A stretch of 33,230 nucleotides of DNA from Thalassobaculum fulvum (GTDB lineage Bacteria; Pseudomonadota; Alphaproteobacteria; Thalassobaculales; Thalassobaculaceae). The notes beneath the pieces are model-generated. The model saw only the letters and a program-made list of their open reading frames with translations, searched no databases and was not told where the DNA came from. The stretch covers positions 1 through 33,230 of the forward strand of contig NZ_BMZS01000012.1 in assembly GCF_014652915.1 (NCBI RefSeq), written 5' to 3'. Within the stretch, counting starts at the first letter, position 1, and each line of letters starts with the position of its first letter. The translations under genes were made by a program, and so were the position numbers. Of this stretch, positions 7,553-15,606 are shown piece after piece.

Positions 7553-8724
7553 CCGGCGCCGCATCTCCGGCCGAGGCGCCGCCCGATTCGCCGCCCGACT
7601 TGCCCCTGGCCGGGATCCGGGTGGTGGAGCTCGGCGGCAGCGTCGCCGTGCCGTACGCCTGCTGGGTGCTCGCCTCGCTCGGCGCCGAGGTGGTCAAGGT
7701 CGAGCGGCCGGACGGCGGCGACGACGCCCGGGCCTGGATGCCGCCGGAACGGCGTCCGGGCTTCGGCGGCATCTTCACCGCCCTGAACGCCGGCAAGCGC
7801 TCGGTCGCCGTCGACTTCAAGGACCCGGCGCAGATGGCCCGCCTCACCACCCTGATCGGGCGGGCCGACGTGGTGGTGCAGAACCTGCGGCCGGGCCTGG
7901 CCGAGCGCCTGGGGATCGGGGCCGAGGCGATGACCGCCGCCAACCCGCGGCTGATCTACTGCGACAGCGGCGCGTTCGGCCGCACCGGCCCGCTCGCCGA
8001 CCGGCCCGGCTACGATCCGCTGATGCAGGCCTTCGGCGGCATCATGAGCGTGACCGGCCACGAGGGCGACGACCCGGTGCGGGTCGGCACCTCGCTGATC
8101 GACATGGGCACCGGCATGTGGGCGGTGATCGGGGTGCTGGCGGCACTGCGGCGGCGCGACGCCACCGGCGAGGGCGGGCGGGTCGACGTGTCGCTGTACG
8201 AAACCGCGCTCGGCTGGATGACCTACCACGTCTCCAACTTCCTCGCTTCCGGGCGCGACCCGCGCCGGCCGGGCAGCCGCTCGCCCGGCATGGCGGTCTA
8301 CCAGGCCTTCGCCTGCGCCGACGGCCACCTGATCATCGCCGCCCCCAGCGACCGGCTGTTCGCCAAGGTCGCCGGCGTGCTCGGCCATCCGGAGTGGCCG
8401 GGCGACGAGCGGTTCGCCACCAACGAGAAGCGGTTCGCCAATTTGGACGTGCTGGTCGGGCTGATCGAAGGGGTGACGCGGACGCAACCGAGGGCGCACT
8501 GGCAGGCGGCGCTCGACGCCGCCGGGGTCCCGTCGGCGCCGCTGCAGAGCGTCAGCGAGGTGGTCGCCCATCCGCAGACCCGTGCGCTAGGCATCCTGGA
8601 GACCACGCCGGACGGCTGGGAACTGGTCGGCCTGCCGCTGTCGTTCGACGGCATGCGCCCGGCGCAGCGCTCGGGGCCGCCGGTGCTGGGCGAGGCGACC
8701 GACGCGGTGCTGGGAAGGTCATGA
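7549..8724 (+). CDS. CaiB/BaiF (class III) CoA-transferase family protein
   Basis: 391 residues. The N-terminus (LAGIRVVELGGSVAVPYACWVLASLGAEVVKVERPDGGDDAR) and the motifs LNAGKRSVAVDFKDP, DVVVQNLRPG, NPRLIYCDSGAFGRTGPLADRPGYDPLMQAFGG are diagnostic of the class III family, which moves CoA between carboxylic acids. Asp185 in LIDMGTGMWAVIGVLAAL aligns with the catalytic Asp of formyl-CoA transferase. The ATG at 7549 overlaps the upstream stop, and its own stop overlaps the next ATG. It probably activates an organic acid as a CoA ester for the downstream hydratase; the substrate is not determined. Confidence 0.9.
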   Translation: MTGAASPAEAPPDSPPDLPLAGIRVVELGGSVAVPYACWVLASLGAEVVKVERPDGGDDARAWMPPERRPGFGGIFTALNAGKRSVAVDFKDPAQMARLTTLIGRADVVVQNLRPGLAERLGIGAEAMTAANPRLIYCDSGAFGRTGPLADRPGYDPLMQAFGGIMSVTGHEGDDPVRVGTSLIDMGTGMWAVIGVLAALRRRDATGEGGRVDVSLYETALGWMTYHVSNFLASGRDPRRPGSRSPGMAVYQAFACADGHLIIAAPSDRLFAKVAGVLGHPEWPGDERFATNEKRFANLDVLVGLIEGVTRTQPRAHWQAALDAAGVPSAPLQSVSEVVAHPQTRALGILETTPDGWELVGLPLSFDGMRPAQRSGPPVLGEATDAVLGRS

Positions 8725-9710
8725 CCATCCGCACGGCCCTGACCGAGCTGCTCGGGATCGAGCACCCGGTGCTGAGCGCGCCGATGGCCGGCGTCGCCGG
8801 CGGCGCGCTCGCCGGGGCGGTGTCGCAGGCCGGCGGGCTCGGGCTGATCGGCGGCGGCTACATCGACGGCGACTGGATCGAGCGCGAGTGGGCGGCGGCC
8901 GGCAACGCCCGGATCGGCATCGGCTTCATCACCTGGCGGCTCGACGGGATGCCGGCGGCGCTCGACGCCGCGCTGGCGCATCGGCCGGCCGCGGTGATGC
9001 TGTCGTTCGGCGATCCCGCACCGTATGTCGGCCGGATCCACGACGGCGGCGCGCTGGCGATCTGCCAGGTCCAGACCGTCCAGGCCGCGCGCGCGGCCGC
9101 CGAGGCCGGGGCCGACGTGATCGTGGCCCAGGGGGCGGATGCCGGGGGGCACGGCGCCAGCCGCGGCACCTTCGCGCTGGTGCCGGCGGTGGCGGACGCG
9201 GTCGGTGCGGTGCCGGTGGTCGCGGCCGGCGGGGTCGGCGACGGCCGCGGGCTGGCGGCGGCGCTGTCACTGGGCGCGACCGGCGTGCTGGTCGGCTCGC
9301 GGTTCTACGCGACCGGCGAGGCACTGGCCCGCGACGCTGCCAAGCAGCGCGCGGTCGAGGAGTCCGGCGACCGCACCGTGCAGTCCAGCGTGTTCGACCG
9401 GGCGCGCGGGTTCGACTGGCCGGCGCCGTTCCGGCTGCGCACCCTGCGCAATGCCTTCACCGAGCGCTGGCACGGCCGCGAGGCCGAGATGGACGGGACG
9501 CTCGAGGAGATCCGCGCCGACTACGCCCGGGCCGCCGAGGCCGGCGATCTCGCCGAGGCGCCGGTGGTGGTCGGCGAGGCGACCGACCTGATCCGCGACG
9601 TGCCGCCGGCCGGCGAACTGGTCGGTCGCATGGTTCGAGAGGCCGAGGCCGCGCTGCGCGCCGGCGGCCGGTTCATCGTCGAGGAGGAGAGTGACCGTGC
9701 AGGTCCGTGA
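8721..9710 (+). CDS. Nitronate monooxygenase-like FMN-dependent oxidoreductase
   Basis: 329 residues with a TIM-barrel 2-nitropropane dioxygenase pattern: IEHPVLSAPMAGVAGGALAGAVSQAGGLGLIGGGY at the N-terminus, GADVIVAQGADAGGHG with Gln137 and His144 in the FMN-phosphate region, VPVVAAGGVGDGRGLAAALSLGATGVLVGSRF further on. The family contains nitronate monooxygenases, but many members are misnamed and act as quinone or enoyl reductases. ATGA overlaps at the start; the stop lies about 20 bases inside the next gene. In an operon for CoA-ester breakdown it could be a reductase or a detoxifying enzyme. Family confident, reaction not. Confidence 0.88.
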   Translation: MTIRTALTELLGIEHPVLSAPMAGVAGGALAGAVSQAGGLGLIGGGYIDGDWIEREWAAAGNARIGIGFITWRLDGMPAALDAALAHRPAAVMLSFGDPAPYVGRIHDGGALAICQVQTVQAARAAAEAGADVIVAQGADAGGHGASRGTFALVPAVADAVGAVPVVAAGGVGDGRGLAAALSLGATGVLVGSRFYATGEALARDAAKQRAVEESGDRTVQSSVFDRARGFDWPAPFRLRTLRNAFTERWHGREAEMDGTLEEIRADYARAAEAGDLAEAPVVVGEATDLIRDVPPAGELVGRMVREAEAALRAGGRFIVEEESDRAGP

Positions 9711-10494
9711 GTTCGAGACCCTGACCCTGGAGGCCGTGGACGAGCACGTCCTGGTCGTCACCCTGGACCGCCCGGAGGTCCGCAACGCCCTGAACACCCA
9801 GATGGGCTTCGACCTCAGGGACCTGTGGATGGAGCTGTACCGCGACGCCGGGTCGGTGCGCTGCGTGGTGCTGACCGGTCGCGGCGACAAGGCGTTCTGT
9901 GCCGGCGGCGACCTGAAGGAGCGCAACGGCATGACCGACGAGGCGTGGCGCGCCCAGCACGCCCTGTTCGAGCAGATGGTCAAGGCGCAGCTCGAATGCC
10001 CGGTGCCGATCATCGCCGCGGTCAACGGCGCCGCCTTCGCCGGCGGGCTCGAGATCACGCTCGGGTGCGACTTCGCCTATGCCGCCCCGACCGCCCGGTT
10101 CGCGCTGACCGAGGTGACGCTGGGCATCATGCCGGGGGCGGCCGGCACCCAGAACCTGCCGCGCGCCGTCGGCCTGCGCCGGGCCAAGGAGATCGTGCTG
10201 ACCGGCCGGCCGTTCTCGGCCGAGGAGGCCCTGGCCTGGGGCGCGATCAACCGGATCTGCGCCGACGGCACGCTGATGGACGAGGCGCTGGCCACCGCCC
10301 GCACGATCGCCGGCAACGCCCCGATCTCGGTCCGCCAGGCCAAGAAGTCGCTGAACGCCGCCGAGCAGATGGACCTGAAGAACGGCTACGACTTCGAGAT
10401 CGAGGCCTACAACCGCACCGTCGGCACCGAGGACCGCTACGAGGGCATCCGCGCGTTCAACGAGAAGCGCAAGCCGGTCTACAAGGGGCGGTGA
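9691..10494 (+). CDS. Enoyl-CoA hydratase/isomerase family protein
   Basis: A crotonase of about 267 residues. RGDKAFCAGGDLKE forms the oxyanion hole, NGAAFAGGLEITLGCDFAYA and FALTEVTLGIMPGAAGTQNLPRAVG follow. Glu121 and Glu141 match the two catalytic glutamates of true enoyl-CoA hydratases, so hydration of a 2-enoyl-CoA is plausible. The longest start is GTG at 9691, inside the upstream gene; GTG at 9697 fits the GAGGAG at 9681-9686 better and would shorten it by two residues. It is the last gene of the operon and is followed by a composite palindrome and a convergent gene. Confidence 0.92.
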   Translation: MTVQVREFETLTLEAVDEHVLVVTLDRPEVRNALNTQMGFDLRDLWMELYRDAGSVRCVVLTGRGDKAFCAGGDLKERNGMTDEAWRAQHALFEQMVKAQLECPVPIIAAVNGAAFAGGLEITLGCDFAYAAPTARFALTEVTLGIMPGAAGTQNLPRAVGLRRAKEIVLTGRPFSAEEALAWGAINRICADGTLMDEALATARTIAGNAPISVRQAKKSLNAAEQMDLKNGYDFEIEAYNRTVGTEDRYEGIRAFNEKRKPVYKGR

Positions 10495-10531
10495 GGGGGC
10501 GATGAGGAGGGGCCGGGGGAGCGGCTTCGGG

Positions 10532-10649
10532 CATGGGGCCCGGCTCTTCGCGGCGTTGCCGCTTCGGCCGGGATGAGGGGGAAAAGGGCATTCCAATCAT
10601 CCTCATCCCGGAATGGATCGCCGCAGGCGGGCCGTATCCGGGACCCATG
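10532..10649. repeat. Composite inverted-repeat element, copy A
   Basis: Inner arms CCGGGATGAGG (10568-10578) and CCTCATCCCGG (10601-10611) pair perfectly around a 22-base loop. Outer arms CATGGGGCCCGG (10532-10543) and CCGGGACCCATG (10638-10649) pair with one mismatch. The right arm also contains a small GCCGCAGGCGG-type hairpin. It shares sequence with copies B and C, fills the gap between two convergent genes, and may act as a bidirectional terminator or mRNA end protector. Confidence 0.8.
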
Positions 10650-10651
10650 CG

Positions 10652-11830
10652 TCACCCTGCCACCAGCTCGCAGAACCGCTCGATCTCGGCCAGGGTGTTG
10701 AAGCAGTGCAGCGAGGCGCGGGCCAGCGACGGCAGGCCGCGTGCCCCGAGGTCGAGGCGGGCGTACGGCGCGCTCGACACCGAGATCGACACGTCGTGGC
10801 CGGCCATCCGGCGGGCCAGTTGCTCCGGCGGCTCGCCGTCCCGGGTGAAGGTGACGATCCCGCAGCGCCGGACGCCCTGGTCGTGGACGGTGACCCCGGC
10901 GATCCCGGCGAGGCGGTCGCGAAGGTCCTGGGCCAGTCCGGCGATCCGTGCCTCGATCGCCGGGAGGCCGAGGGCGAGCGCATAGTCGACCGCTGCCGCC
11001 AGCCCGACCCGGCCGGCGACAAAGCTCTCCCAGTTCTCGAAGCGGCGGGCGCCGGGCGCGAGCTCGTAGCGGTCGTCGCCGGTCCAGGTGGCGGCGTGCA
11101 GGTCGACGAACGGCGGCTCCAGCCGCTCGACGATCTCGTCCGAGACGTACAGGAACCCGGTGCCGCGTGGGCCGCGCAGGAACTTGCGGCCGGTGCCGGA
11201 CAGGATGTGACAGCCGATGGCGCCCACGTCGAGGTCGATCTGGCCGGCCGACTGGCAGGCGTCGAGCAGGTAGATCAGCCCGTGCTCGCGCGCTACTCGT
11301 CCGATCTCGGCCGCCGGATTGACCAGCCCGCCCTGGGTCGGGACGTGGGTGACGGCGACCAGCCGGGTGCGCGGCCCGACCAGGCGCGCCATCGCGTCGA
11401 CGTCGACCTGGCCGCTGGCGTCCGACGGCGCCACGTCGATCGCCACGCCGCGGCGCTTCGCGGTCTGCAGGAAGGCGAGGTAGTTCGAGGCGTATTCCGA
11501 GGCGTGGGTGACGATCCGGTCGCCCTCGCGCAGCGGCAGCGAGTAGAACGCCATGTCCCACGCCCGCGTGGCGTTCTCGACATAGGCGATCTCGTGCGGG
11601 GCGACGCGCAGCAGCTCGGCCAGCGCCGTGTACATCCGCTCGAGCGCCGGTCGCGCCCGCGCCTCGGCCTCGTAGCCGCCGACCTCGCATTCGAGCGCGA
11701 GGTGGCCGGCCACGGCCTCGTACACCGGCGCCGGCATCGGCGAGGCGCCGGCGTTGTTGAAGTGGATGCGCTCGGCGCAGGACGGGGTGTCGGCCCGCAG
11801 ACGGGCGATCTGGGAGTCGGTGAGGGTCAT
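10652..11830 (-). CDS. Class V aminotransferase family protein (cysteine desulfurase-like fold)
   Basis: 392 residues, PLP-dependent fold type I. Visible are IHFNNAGASPMPAPVYEAV, ENATRAWDMAFYSLPLREGDRIVTHASEYASNYLAFLQ, the cofactor Asp in LIYLLDACQSAGQIDLDVGAIGCHILSGTGRKFLRGPRGTGFLY, with Lys216 as the predicted Schiff-base lysine. The family includes SufS/NifS desulfurases, isopenicillin-N epimerase-like and other enzymes. No desulfurase-type active Cys loop or Fe-S cluster genes are apparent, so I do not call it SufS. The ATG at 11830 is preceded by GGGAGAC; the frame extends to 11893, but that extension reads into a palindromic element. It may share a transcript with the molybdopterin subunit upstream, from which it is separated by that element. 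Confidence 0.85.
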   Translation of the reverse strand: MTLTDSQIARLRADTPSCAERIHFNNAGASPMPAPVYEAVAGHLALECEVGGYEAEARARPALERMYTALAELLRVAPHEIAYVENATRAWDMAFYSLPLREGDRIVTHASEYASNYLAFLQTAKRRGVAIDVAPSDASGQVDVDAMARLVGPRTRLVAVTHVPTQGGLVNPAAEIGRVAREHGLIYLLDACQSAGQIDLDVGAIGCHILSGTGRKFLRGPRGTGFLYVSDEIVERLEPPFVDLHAATWTGDDRYELAPGARRFENWESFVAGRVGLAAAVDYALALGLPAIEARIAGLAQDLRDRLAGIAGVTVHDQGVRRCGIVTFTRDGEPPEQLARRMAGHDVSISVSSAPYARLDLGARGLPSLARASLHCFNTLAEIERFCELVAG

Positions 11831-11872
11831 GGCGTCGTCTCCCGTCAGGGCGAACTGGTGCCCGTCGCTTTG

Positions 11873-12024
11873 TGGGTCCCGGATCAGCCGCACGGGCGTG
11901 CGCCTGTCCGGGATGACGTCAACTGGGGGGAGGTGTCATTGGTCGGATTTGAGTCAGTGTCGGCCCTTCCTTCCTGACGTCATCCCGGACCGGACCGCCG
12001 CAGGCGGAACGGATCCGGGACCCA
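11873..12024. repeat. Composite inverted-repeat element, copy B
   Basis: The clearest of three related copies. Inner arms: GTCCGGGATGACGTCA (11906-11921) and TGACGTCATCCCGGAC (11975-11990), a perfect 16-bp pair. Outer arms: TGGGTCCCGGATC (11873-11885) and GATCCGGGACCCA (12012-12024), a perfect 13-bp pair. Each half is itself an imperfect palindrome with a CCGCCGCAGGCGG core on the right. The arrangement is that of two REP units head to head (BIME-like). It lies between two minus-strand genes. Confidence 0.85.
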
Positions 12025-12051
12025 CCAAGCGACGGGCGTCTCCGCCTCGGC

Positions 12052-14397
12052 TCACCCCCGCGCCACGTCGATCGCCCGCCACACGCGCTCCGGCGTCAGC
12101 GGCGTGTCCAGGTGTTCGACGCCGAGCGGGCGCAGCGCGTGCAGTACGGCGTTCAGCACCGGCCCGGGCCCGCCGATCGACGACACCTCGCCGACGCCCT
12201 TGGCGCCGATCAGCGCGTTCGGGCTGGCGGTCGGCGCCCAGGCGAGGTCGAAGAACGGCATGTCGTCGGCCCGCGGCAGGCAGTAGTCCATCAGCGAGCC
12301 GGTCAGCAGCTGGCCGGTCTCTGGGTCGTAGTGGATCCGCTCCAGCAGGACCTCGCCGATCTCCTGGGCGATGCCGCCGTGCAGCTGGCCGCGCGCGGTC
12401 GGTTCGTTGATCACCCGGCCGAGGTCGTCGACCCCGGTCCAGCGTTCGACCCGGACCTTGCCGGTGTCGGGATCGACCTCGACCTCGACCACGTAGCCGC
12501 CGTTCGGGAAGGTGGTGTGCAGCCCCTCGAAGTCGAGCTGAGCCATGCAGCCGGCGCCCAGCTCGCCGTCGCGCTGCTCGGCCGGAATCCGGTCCCAGCC
12601 GGCCGCCACCTCGCCCAGCGCGATGGTCCGGTCGGTGCCGGCGATGCGGAACTCGCCGAAGCCGTACTCGACGTCCTGCACGGCGGCTTCCAGCAGGTGC
12701 GAGGCGACGTGCCTGGCCTGGTCGATCATCTGTAGGGCGGTGCGGTGCACGGTGTTGCCGGCGATCGACAGCAGGTTGGAGCCGCCGGTGCCGCCGCCCT
12801 TGGTCAGGAAGTCGCTGTCGCCCTGCTCGACCCGGATGCGCTCGACCGGGATCTCCAGGGTCTCGGCGGCGACGATGGCGAGCGCGGTGCGGTGGCCTTG
12901 CCCCGAATCCTGGGTGCCGGTGCGCACCAGCACGGTGCCGTCGGGCAGGGCGCGGACCTCGCTGCGCTCGGCGGTCGAGCCGCCGGTGGCGTGCAGGTGC
13001 AGCCCGAGCCCGAGGCCGCGGCGCAGGCCCCTGGCTTCGCTCTCGGCCCTGCGGCGCGCGAAGCCGGCCCAGTCGGCATTGTCCAGCAGCTTGTCGAACA
13101 GCGCCGGGAAGTCGCCACCGTCGTAGGTCTCGCCCATCGCGGTGGCGTAGGGCAGGTCGGCCGGCCGCACCAGGTTGCGCCGGCGCAGCTCGGCCCGGTC
13201 GACGCCGAGCCGATCGGCGGCGACGTCGATCAGCCGCTCCAGCGTCGACACCGTCTCGGGCTTGCCGGCGCCGCGATAGGCGTCGGTCGGCACCGCGTTG
13301 GTGAACACCCCGCGCACCCGGTAGTGCAGGCCGGGGATCCTGTAGCAGTGGCCGAACACCCGGCAGGCGCCGCCGGTCACGATGGTCGCGTTCACCGCGT
13401 TCCAGTAGGCGCCGACATCGGCCAGGGCGTCGATCCGGAAGCCGGTGAACTTCAGGTCCTTGTCGAGCGCCAGGGCGGCGCGGTCGATCCGGCCGCGGCC
13501 CATGGCGTCGGACGCCAGGCCCTCGGTACGGGACGAGATCCACTTCACCGGCCGGCCGGTCTCCCGGGCGGCGACCAGTACCAGGACCTGCTCCGGGTAC
13601 GGCCAGATCTTCACCGCGAAGCTGCCGCCGACATCCTCGGTGACGACCCGCACCCGGTCCTGCTCGACGCCCAGGTAGTCGGCCATGGCGGCCCGCAGCG
13701 AGACCACGCCCTGGCTGCCGGTCCACAGGGTGTAGCGGCCGCTGTCGGGGTCGAAGCCGCCGATGCAGCCGCGGGTCTCGATCGGCGCGATGGCGATGCG
13801 CGGGTGACGGACCGTCAGCTCGATGACGTGCGCGGCCTCGGCGAACAGCCGGCGGGTCTCGTCCGGGTTGCCCTTCTCCCAGTCGATGCCGACGTTTCCG
13901 GGCGCCTCGTCCCAGATCGCCGGCGCGCCGTCGGCGGTTGCGGCCTCGACGTCGAGCACCACCGGGCGGTCGTCGAACTCCACCTCGACGGTCTCGACGG
14001 CGTCGAGCGCCTCGGCCTCGCTCTCGGCGATCACCGCGACCACCGGCTGGCCGACATACTTGACCGAATCGCGGGCCAGCACCGGGCGCTCCGGCTCGAT
14101 CATCGGCGAGCCGTCGCTGTTGGCCATGGCCGAGCGCACGGTCATCGGCGTCACGCCGAGCCGGTCCAGGTCGGCGGCGGTCAGCACCAGCCGGACGCCG
14201 GCCATCGAGCGGGCCGACTCGACGTCGAGTCCGGTGATCTCCGCATGGGCGACCGGCGACCGCAGCACCACCATGGTCAGGGCGGAGTCGGGTTGGCGGT
14301 CGTCGACGTAGCGGCCGCGTCCGGTCAGCAGTCGGTCGTCTTCAAAGCGCAGCATGGGCCTGTTCGGAGTGGGGCGAGGAGGCGTGGAGGGTGGCAC
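12052..14397 (-). CDS. Xanthine dehydrogenase family molybdopterin-binding (large) subunit
   Basis: 781 residues, normal for CoxL/XdhB-type large subunits. It opens with RPMLRFEDDRLLTGRGRYVDD and carries the substrate-domain motifs VAVIAESEAEALDAVE, YTLWTGSQGVVSLRAAMADYLG, TEDVGGSFAVKIWPYPEQVLVLVAARETGRPVKW and TGTQDSGQGHRTALA. At 373-379 it has AYRGAGK, the xanthine-dehydrogenase/form-II type, not the AYRCSFR of genuine CO dehydrogenase. Glu737 in GAKGVGEVSS is the expected catalytic Glu. It should hydroxylate a heterocycle or aldehyde using Mo-molybdopterin cytosine dinucleotide. The GTG at 14397 is chosen because homology begins before the internal ATG at 14355; no good ribosome site is seen for either. 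No FAD-binding or 2Fe-2S subunit is adjacent, which is unusual. Confidence 0.9.
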   Translation of the reverse strand: MPPSTPPRPTPNRPMLRFEDDRLLTGRGRYVDDRQPDSALTMVVLRSPVAHAEITGLDVESARSMAGVRLVLTAADLDRLGVTPMTVRSAMANSDGSPMIEPERPVLARDSVKYVGQPVVAVIAESEAEALDAVETVEVEFDDRPVVLDVEAATADGAPAIWDEAPGNVGIDWEKGNPDETRRLFAEAAHVIELTVRHPRIAIAPIETRGCIGGFDPDSGRYTLWTGSQGVVSLRAAMADYLGVEQDRVRVVTEDVGGSFAVKIWPYPEQVLVLVAARETGRPVKWISSRTEGLASDAMGRGRIDRAALALDKDLKFTGFRIDALADVGAYWNAVNATIVTGGACRVFGHCYRIPGLHYRVRGVFTNAVPTDAYRGAGKPETVSTLERLIDVAADRLGVDRAELRRRNLVRPADLPYATAMGETYDGGDFPALFDKLLDNADWAGFARRRAESEARGLRRGLGLGLHLHATGGSTAERSEVRALPDGTVLVRTGTQDSGQGHRTALAIVAAETLEIPVERIRVEQGDSDFLTKGGGTGGSNLLSIAGNTVHRTALQMIDQARHVASHLLEAAVQDVEYGFGEFRIAGTDRTIALGEVAAGWDRIPAEQRDGELGAGCMAQLDFEGLHTTFPNGGYVVEVEVDPDTGKVRVERWTGVDDLGRVINEPTARGQLHGGIAQEIGEVLLERIHYDPETGQLLTGSLMDYCLPRADDMPFFDLAWAPTASPNALIGAKGVGEVSSIGGPGPVLNAVLHALRPLGVEHLDTPLTPERVWRAIDVARG

Positions 14398-14434
14398 GGA
14401 AGACGGCGCCTTTTCCAGTCTTCCCGGCGTCCGG

Positions 14435-14450
14435 TTTTGCTATGATCCCG
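14435..14450 (+). promoter_or_regulatory. Possible extended -10 promoter of the 14483 gene
   Basis: TTGCTATGAT ends at 14446: an extended -10 (TGnTATGAT) with TATGAT at 14441-14446, five of six to consensus. There is no convincing -35, as is common for extended -10 promoters. Transcription would begin near 14452, about 31 bases before the ATG at 14483. Confidence 0.4.
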
Positions 14451-14482
14451 CCTCCTGATGATCCCGGACGACCGATCGCCGC

Positions 14483-15184
14483 ATGACGGACCACCTTCCG
14501 GTCACACTCGCCAATCTCCACCAGGACGCCAAGAAGGCCTCGGGTCGGCTCGAGACCTTCCGTGCCTACGTGAAGCTCCTGAACGTAGCCTACAAGGCGC
14601 TCGCGAAGGCGCGCGACGAGAGCCGCCTGGCCGACCGTCATCTCAACGAGCTGCGGGTCGATCACGCGTTCTTCCAGCGCCACAAGGCCAAGGTCGAACT
14701 GACGTTCCGGGCGCTCCGCGAGACCTATCGCAACCCGGCCCGGGCGCTGCGGATGATCGACGATCTCTCCGCGAACTATCCGGCGCAGTACGTCTTCGAC
14801 GTCTGCCAGCTCGGCACCTACCGCTTCGGCGCGCCGCATGGCTGGAGCCTTCTCGGCATCCGGTCCGCCGCGCGCGTGGATGCCGACCAGAACTACGTCG
14901 ACGCCGTCATACCGGCGCTGGTCCAGATGCTGCCGGACCACGGCGCATACGTGGAAATGCGCGGCAAGGACATCGAGAAGCGGTTCGAGGAAGCCCTCGC
15001 CGACGCCAACCAGAAGCGCGCGGCCCATGCCGCGATCGAGGCGGCGGTACCGACATGGAGCGAGGAACTGGCGGCCTGCTCGCAGTCGCTCACCACGGCC
15101 GAGGTCGACCGGCTCAGCGAGAACGAGCGCGAGGTGCGGCGGCGGCTGACGCCGCAGCCCAGGGCGCGGACGGAGACCGCCTGA
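14483..15184 (+). CDS. Hypothetical protein, helical, coiled-coil-like
   Basis: 233 residues that I do not recognise. The first 100 residues are helical and charged (KASGRLETFRAYVKLLNVAYKALAKARDESRLADRHLNELR). A central segment (YVFDVCQLGTYRFGAPHGWSLLGIRSAARVDADQNYVDAVIPALVQMLPDHGAYVEM) looks folded. The end is again a long charged helix and an Arg-rich tail. There is no signal peptide or membrane segment, so it is probably cytoplasmic. It starts 85 bases from the divergent molybdopterin gene and converges with the AtuA pair. Codon use matches its neighbours, so it looks native. The ATG at 14483 lacks a clear Shine-Dalgarno sequence. Confidence 0.75.
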   Translation: MTDHLPVTLANLHQDAKKASGRLETFRAYVKLLNVAYKALAKARDESRLADRHLNELRVDHAFFQRHKAKVELTFRALRETYRNPARALRMIDDLSANYPAQYVFDVCQLGTYRFGAPHGWSLLGIRSAARVDADQNYVDAVIPALVQMLPDHGAYVEMRGKDIEKRFEEALADANQKRAAHAAIEAAVPTWSEELAACSQSLTTAEVDRLSENEREVRRRLTPQPRARTETA

Positions 15185-15225
15185 CGGGGCTCGCCTGGCG
15201 GGGGCTGCCGGCGGGCGTCAGCCAG
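15179..15225. terminator. GC-rich dyad between convergent genes
   Basis: The 33-base gap between the two stop codons lies within a loose dyad opening with CTGACG (15182-15187) and closing with CGTCAG (about 15216-15221). There is no U-run on either strand. It could serve as a weak bidirectional terminator. Confidence 0.3.
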
Positions 15226-15604
15226 TCGCCTTCTCCGGGTGCAGCGCCAGCCGGGCCGGGACCTCGACCGGCATTGTCAGCAGGTGGAACGCCAGCGACT
15301 TGCCGTGGCCGTCCAGGTTCAGGGCGCCGTTGACCCCGCCCTGCAGCACGTCGTCGATCACGAAGTTCATCGCCGGCATGCTCGGCAGCTCGTAGCGCGT
15401 GACCGTGCCGGCACCCTTGGCCGCGAACCAGGCCTTGACCCGTTCCGGCGTGACCTGCTCCAGCAGCAGCGGCCAGGCCTCGTCGTGGTAGGGGATGACG
15501 CTGATGTTGACCCGGTTGCCCTTGTCGCCGGTGCGGCCGTGGGCGACCTCGTGCAGCGGCACCCGGACGATGCGATTCGAATCGGCGCGGTCGTTCTCGG
15601 CCAT
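15218..15604 (-). CDS. AtuA-like C-terminal (ferredoxin-fold) domain protein
   Basis: 128 residues: VRVPLHEVAHGRTGDKGNRVNISVIPYHDEAWPLLLEQVTPERVKAWFA, then VTRYELPSMPAMNFVIDDVLQGGVNGALNLDGHGKSLAFHLLTMPVEVP. The HGRTGDKGN motif and the closing segment are typical of the small domain that follows the large domain in AtuA-type proteins of acyclic terpene utilisation. Here it is a separate gene. Its ATG is two bases after the stop of the upstream large-domain gene, so the two should be made together and probably form a complex. The enzymatic role of this family is not settled. Confidence 0.88.
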   Translation of the reverse strand: MAENDRADSNRIVRVPLHEVAHGRTGDKGNRVNISVIPYHDEAWPLLLEQVTPERVKAWFAAKGAGTVTRYELPSMPAMNFVIDDVLQGGVNGALNLDGHGKSLAFHLLTMPVEVPARLALHPEKATG

Positions 15605-15606
15605 CT

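Noticed and set aside
9691-10494. Catalytically dead crotonase
   Set aside because: Both catalytic glutamates (121 and 141) and the oxyanion-hole motif are present.
10652-11830. SufS/IscS cysteine desulfurase identity
   Set aside because: No Suf/Isc neighbours and no recognisable active-site Cys loop; only the class V fold is supported.
12052-14397. Carbon monoxide dehydrogenase (coxL) identity
   Set aside because: The form I motif AYRCSFR is absent; AYRGAGK and missing small and medium subunits point to another substrate.
12745-14445. A 566-codon open frame on the plus strand opposite the molybdopterin subunit
   Set aside because: Its translation is shadow-like (GDxH/VGxH runs), while the minus-strand protein has clear catalytic motifs.
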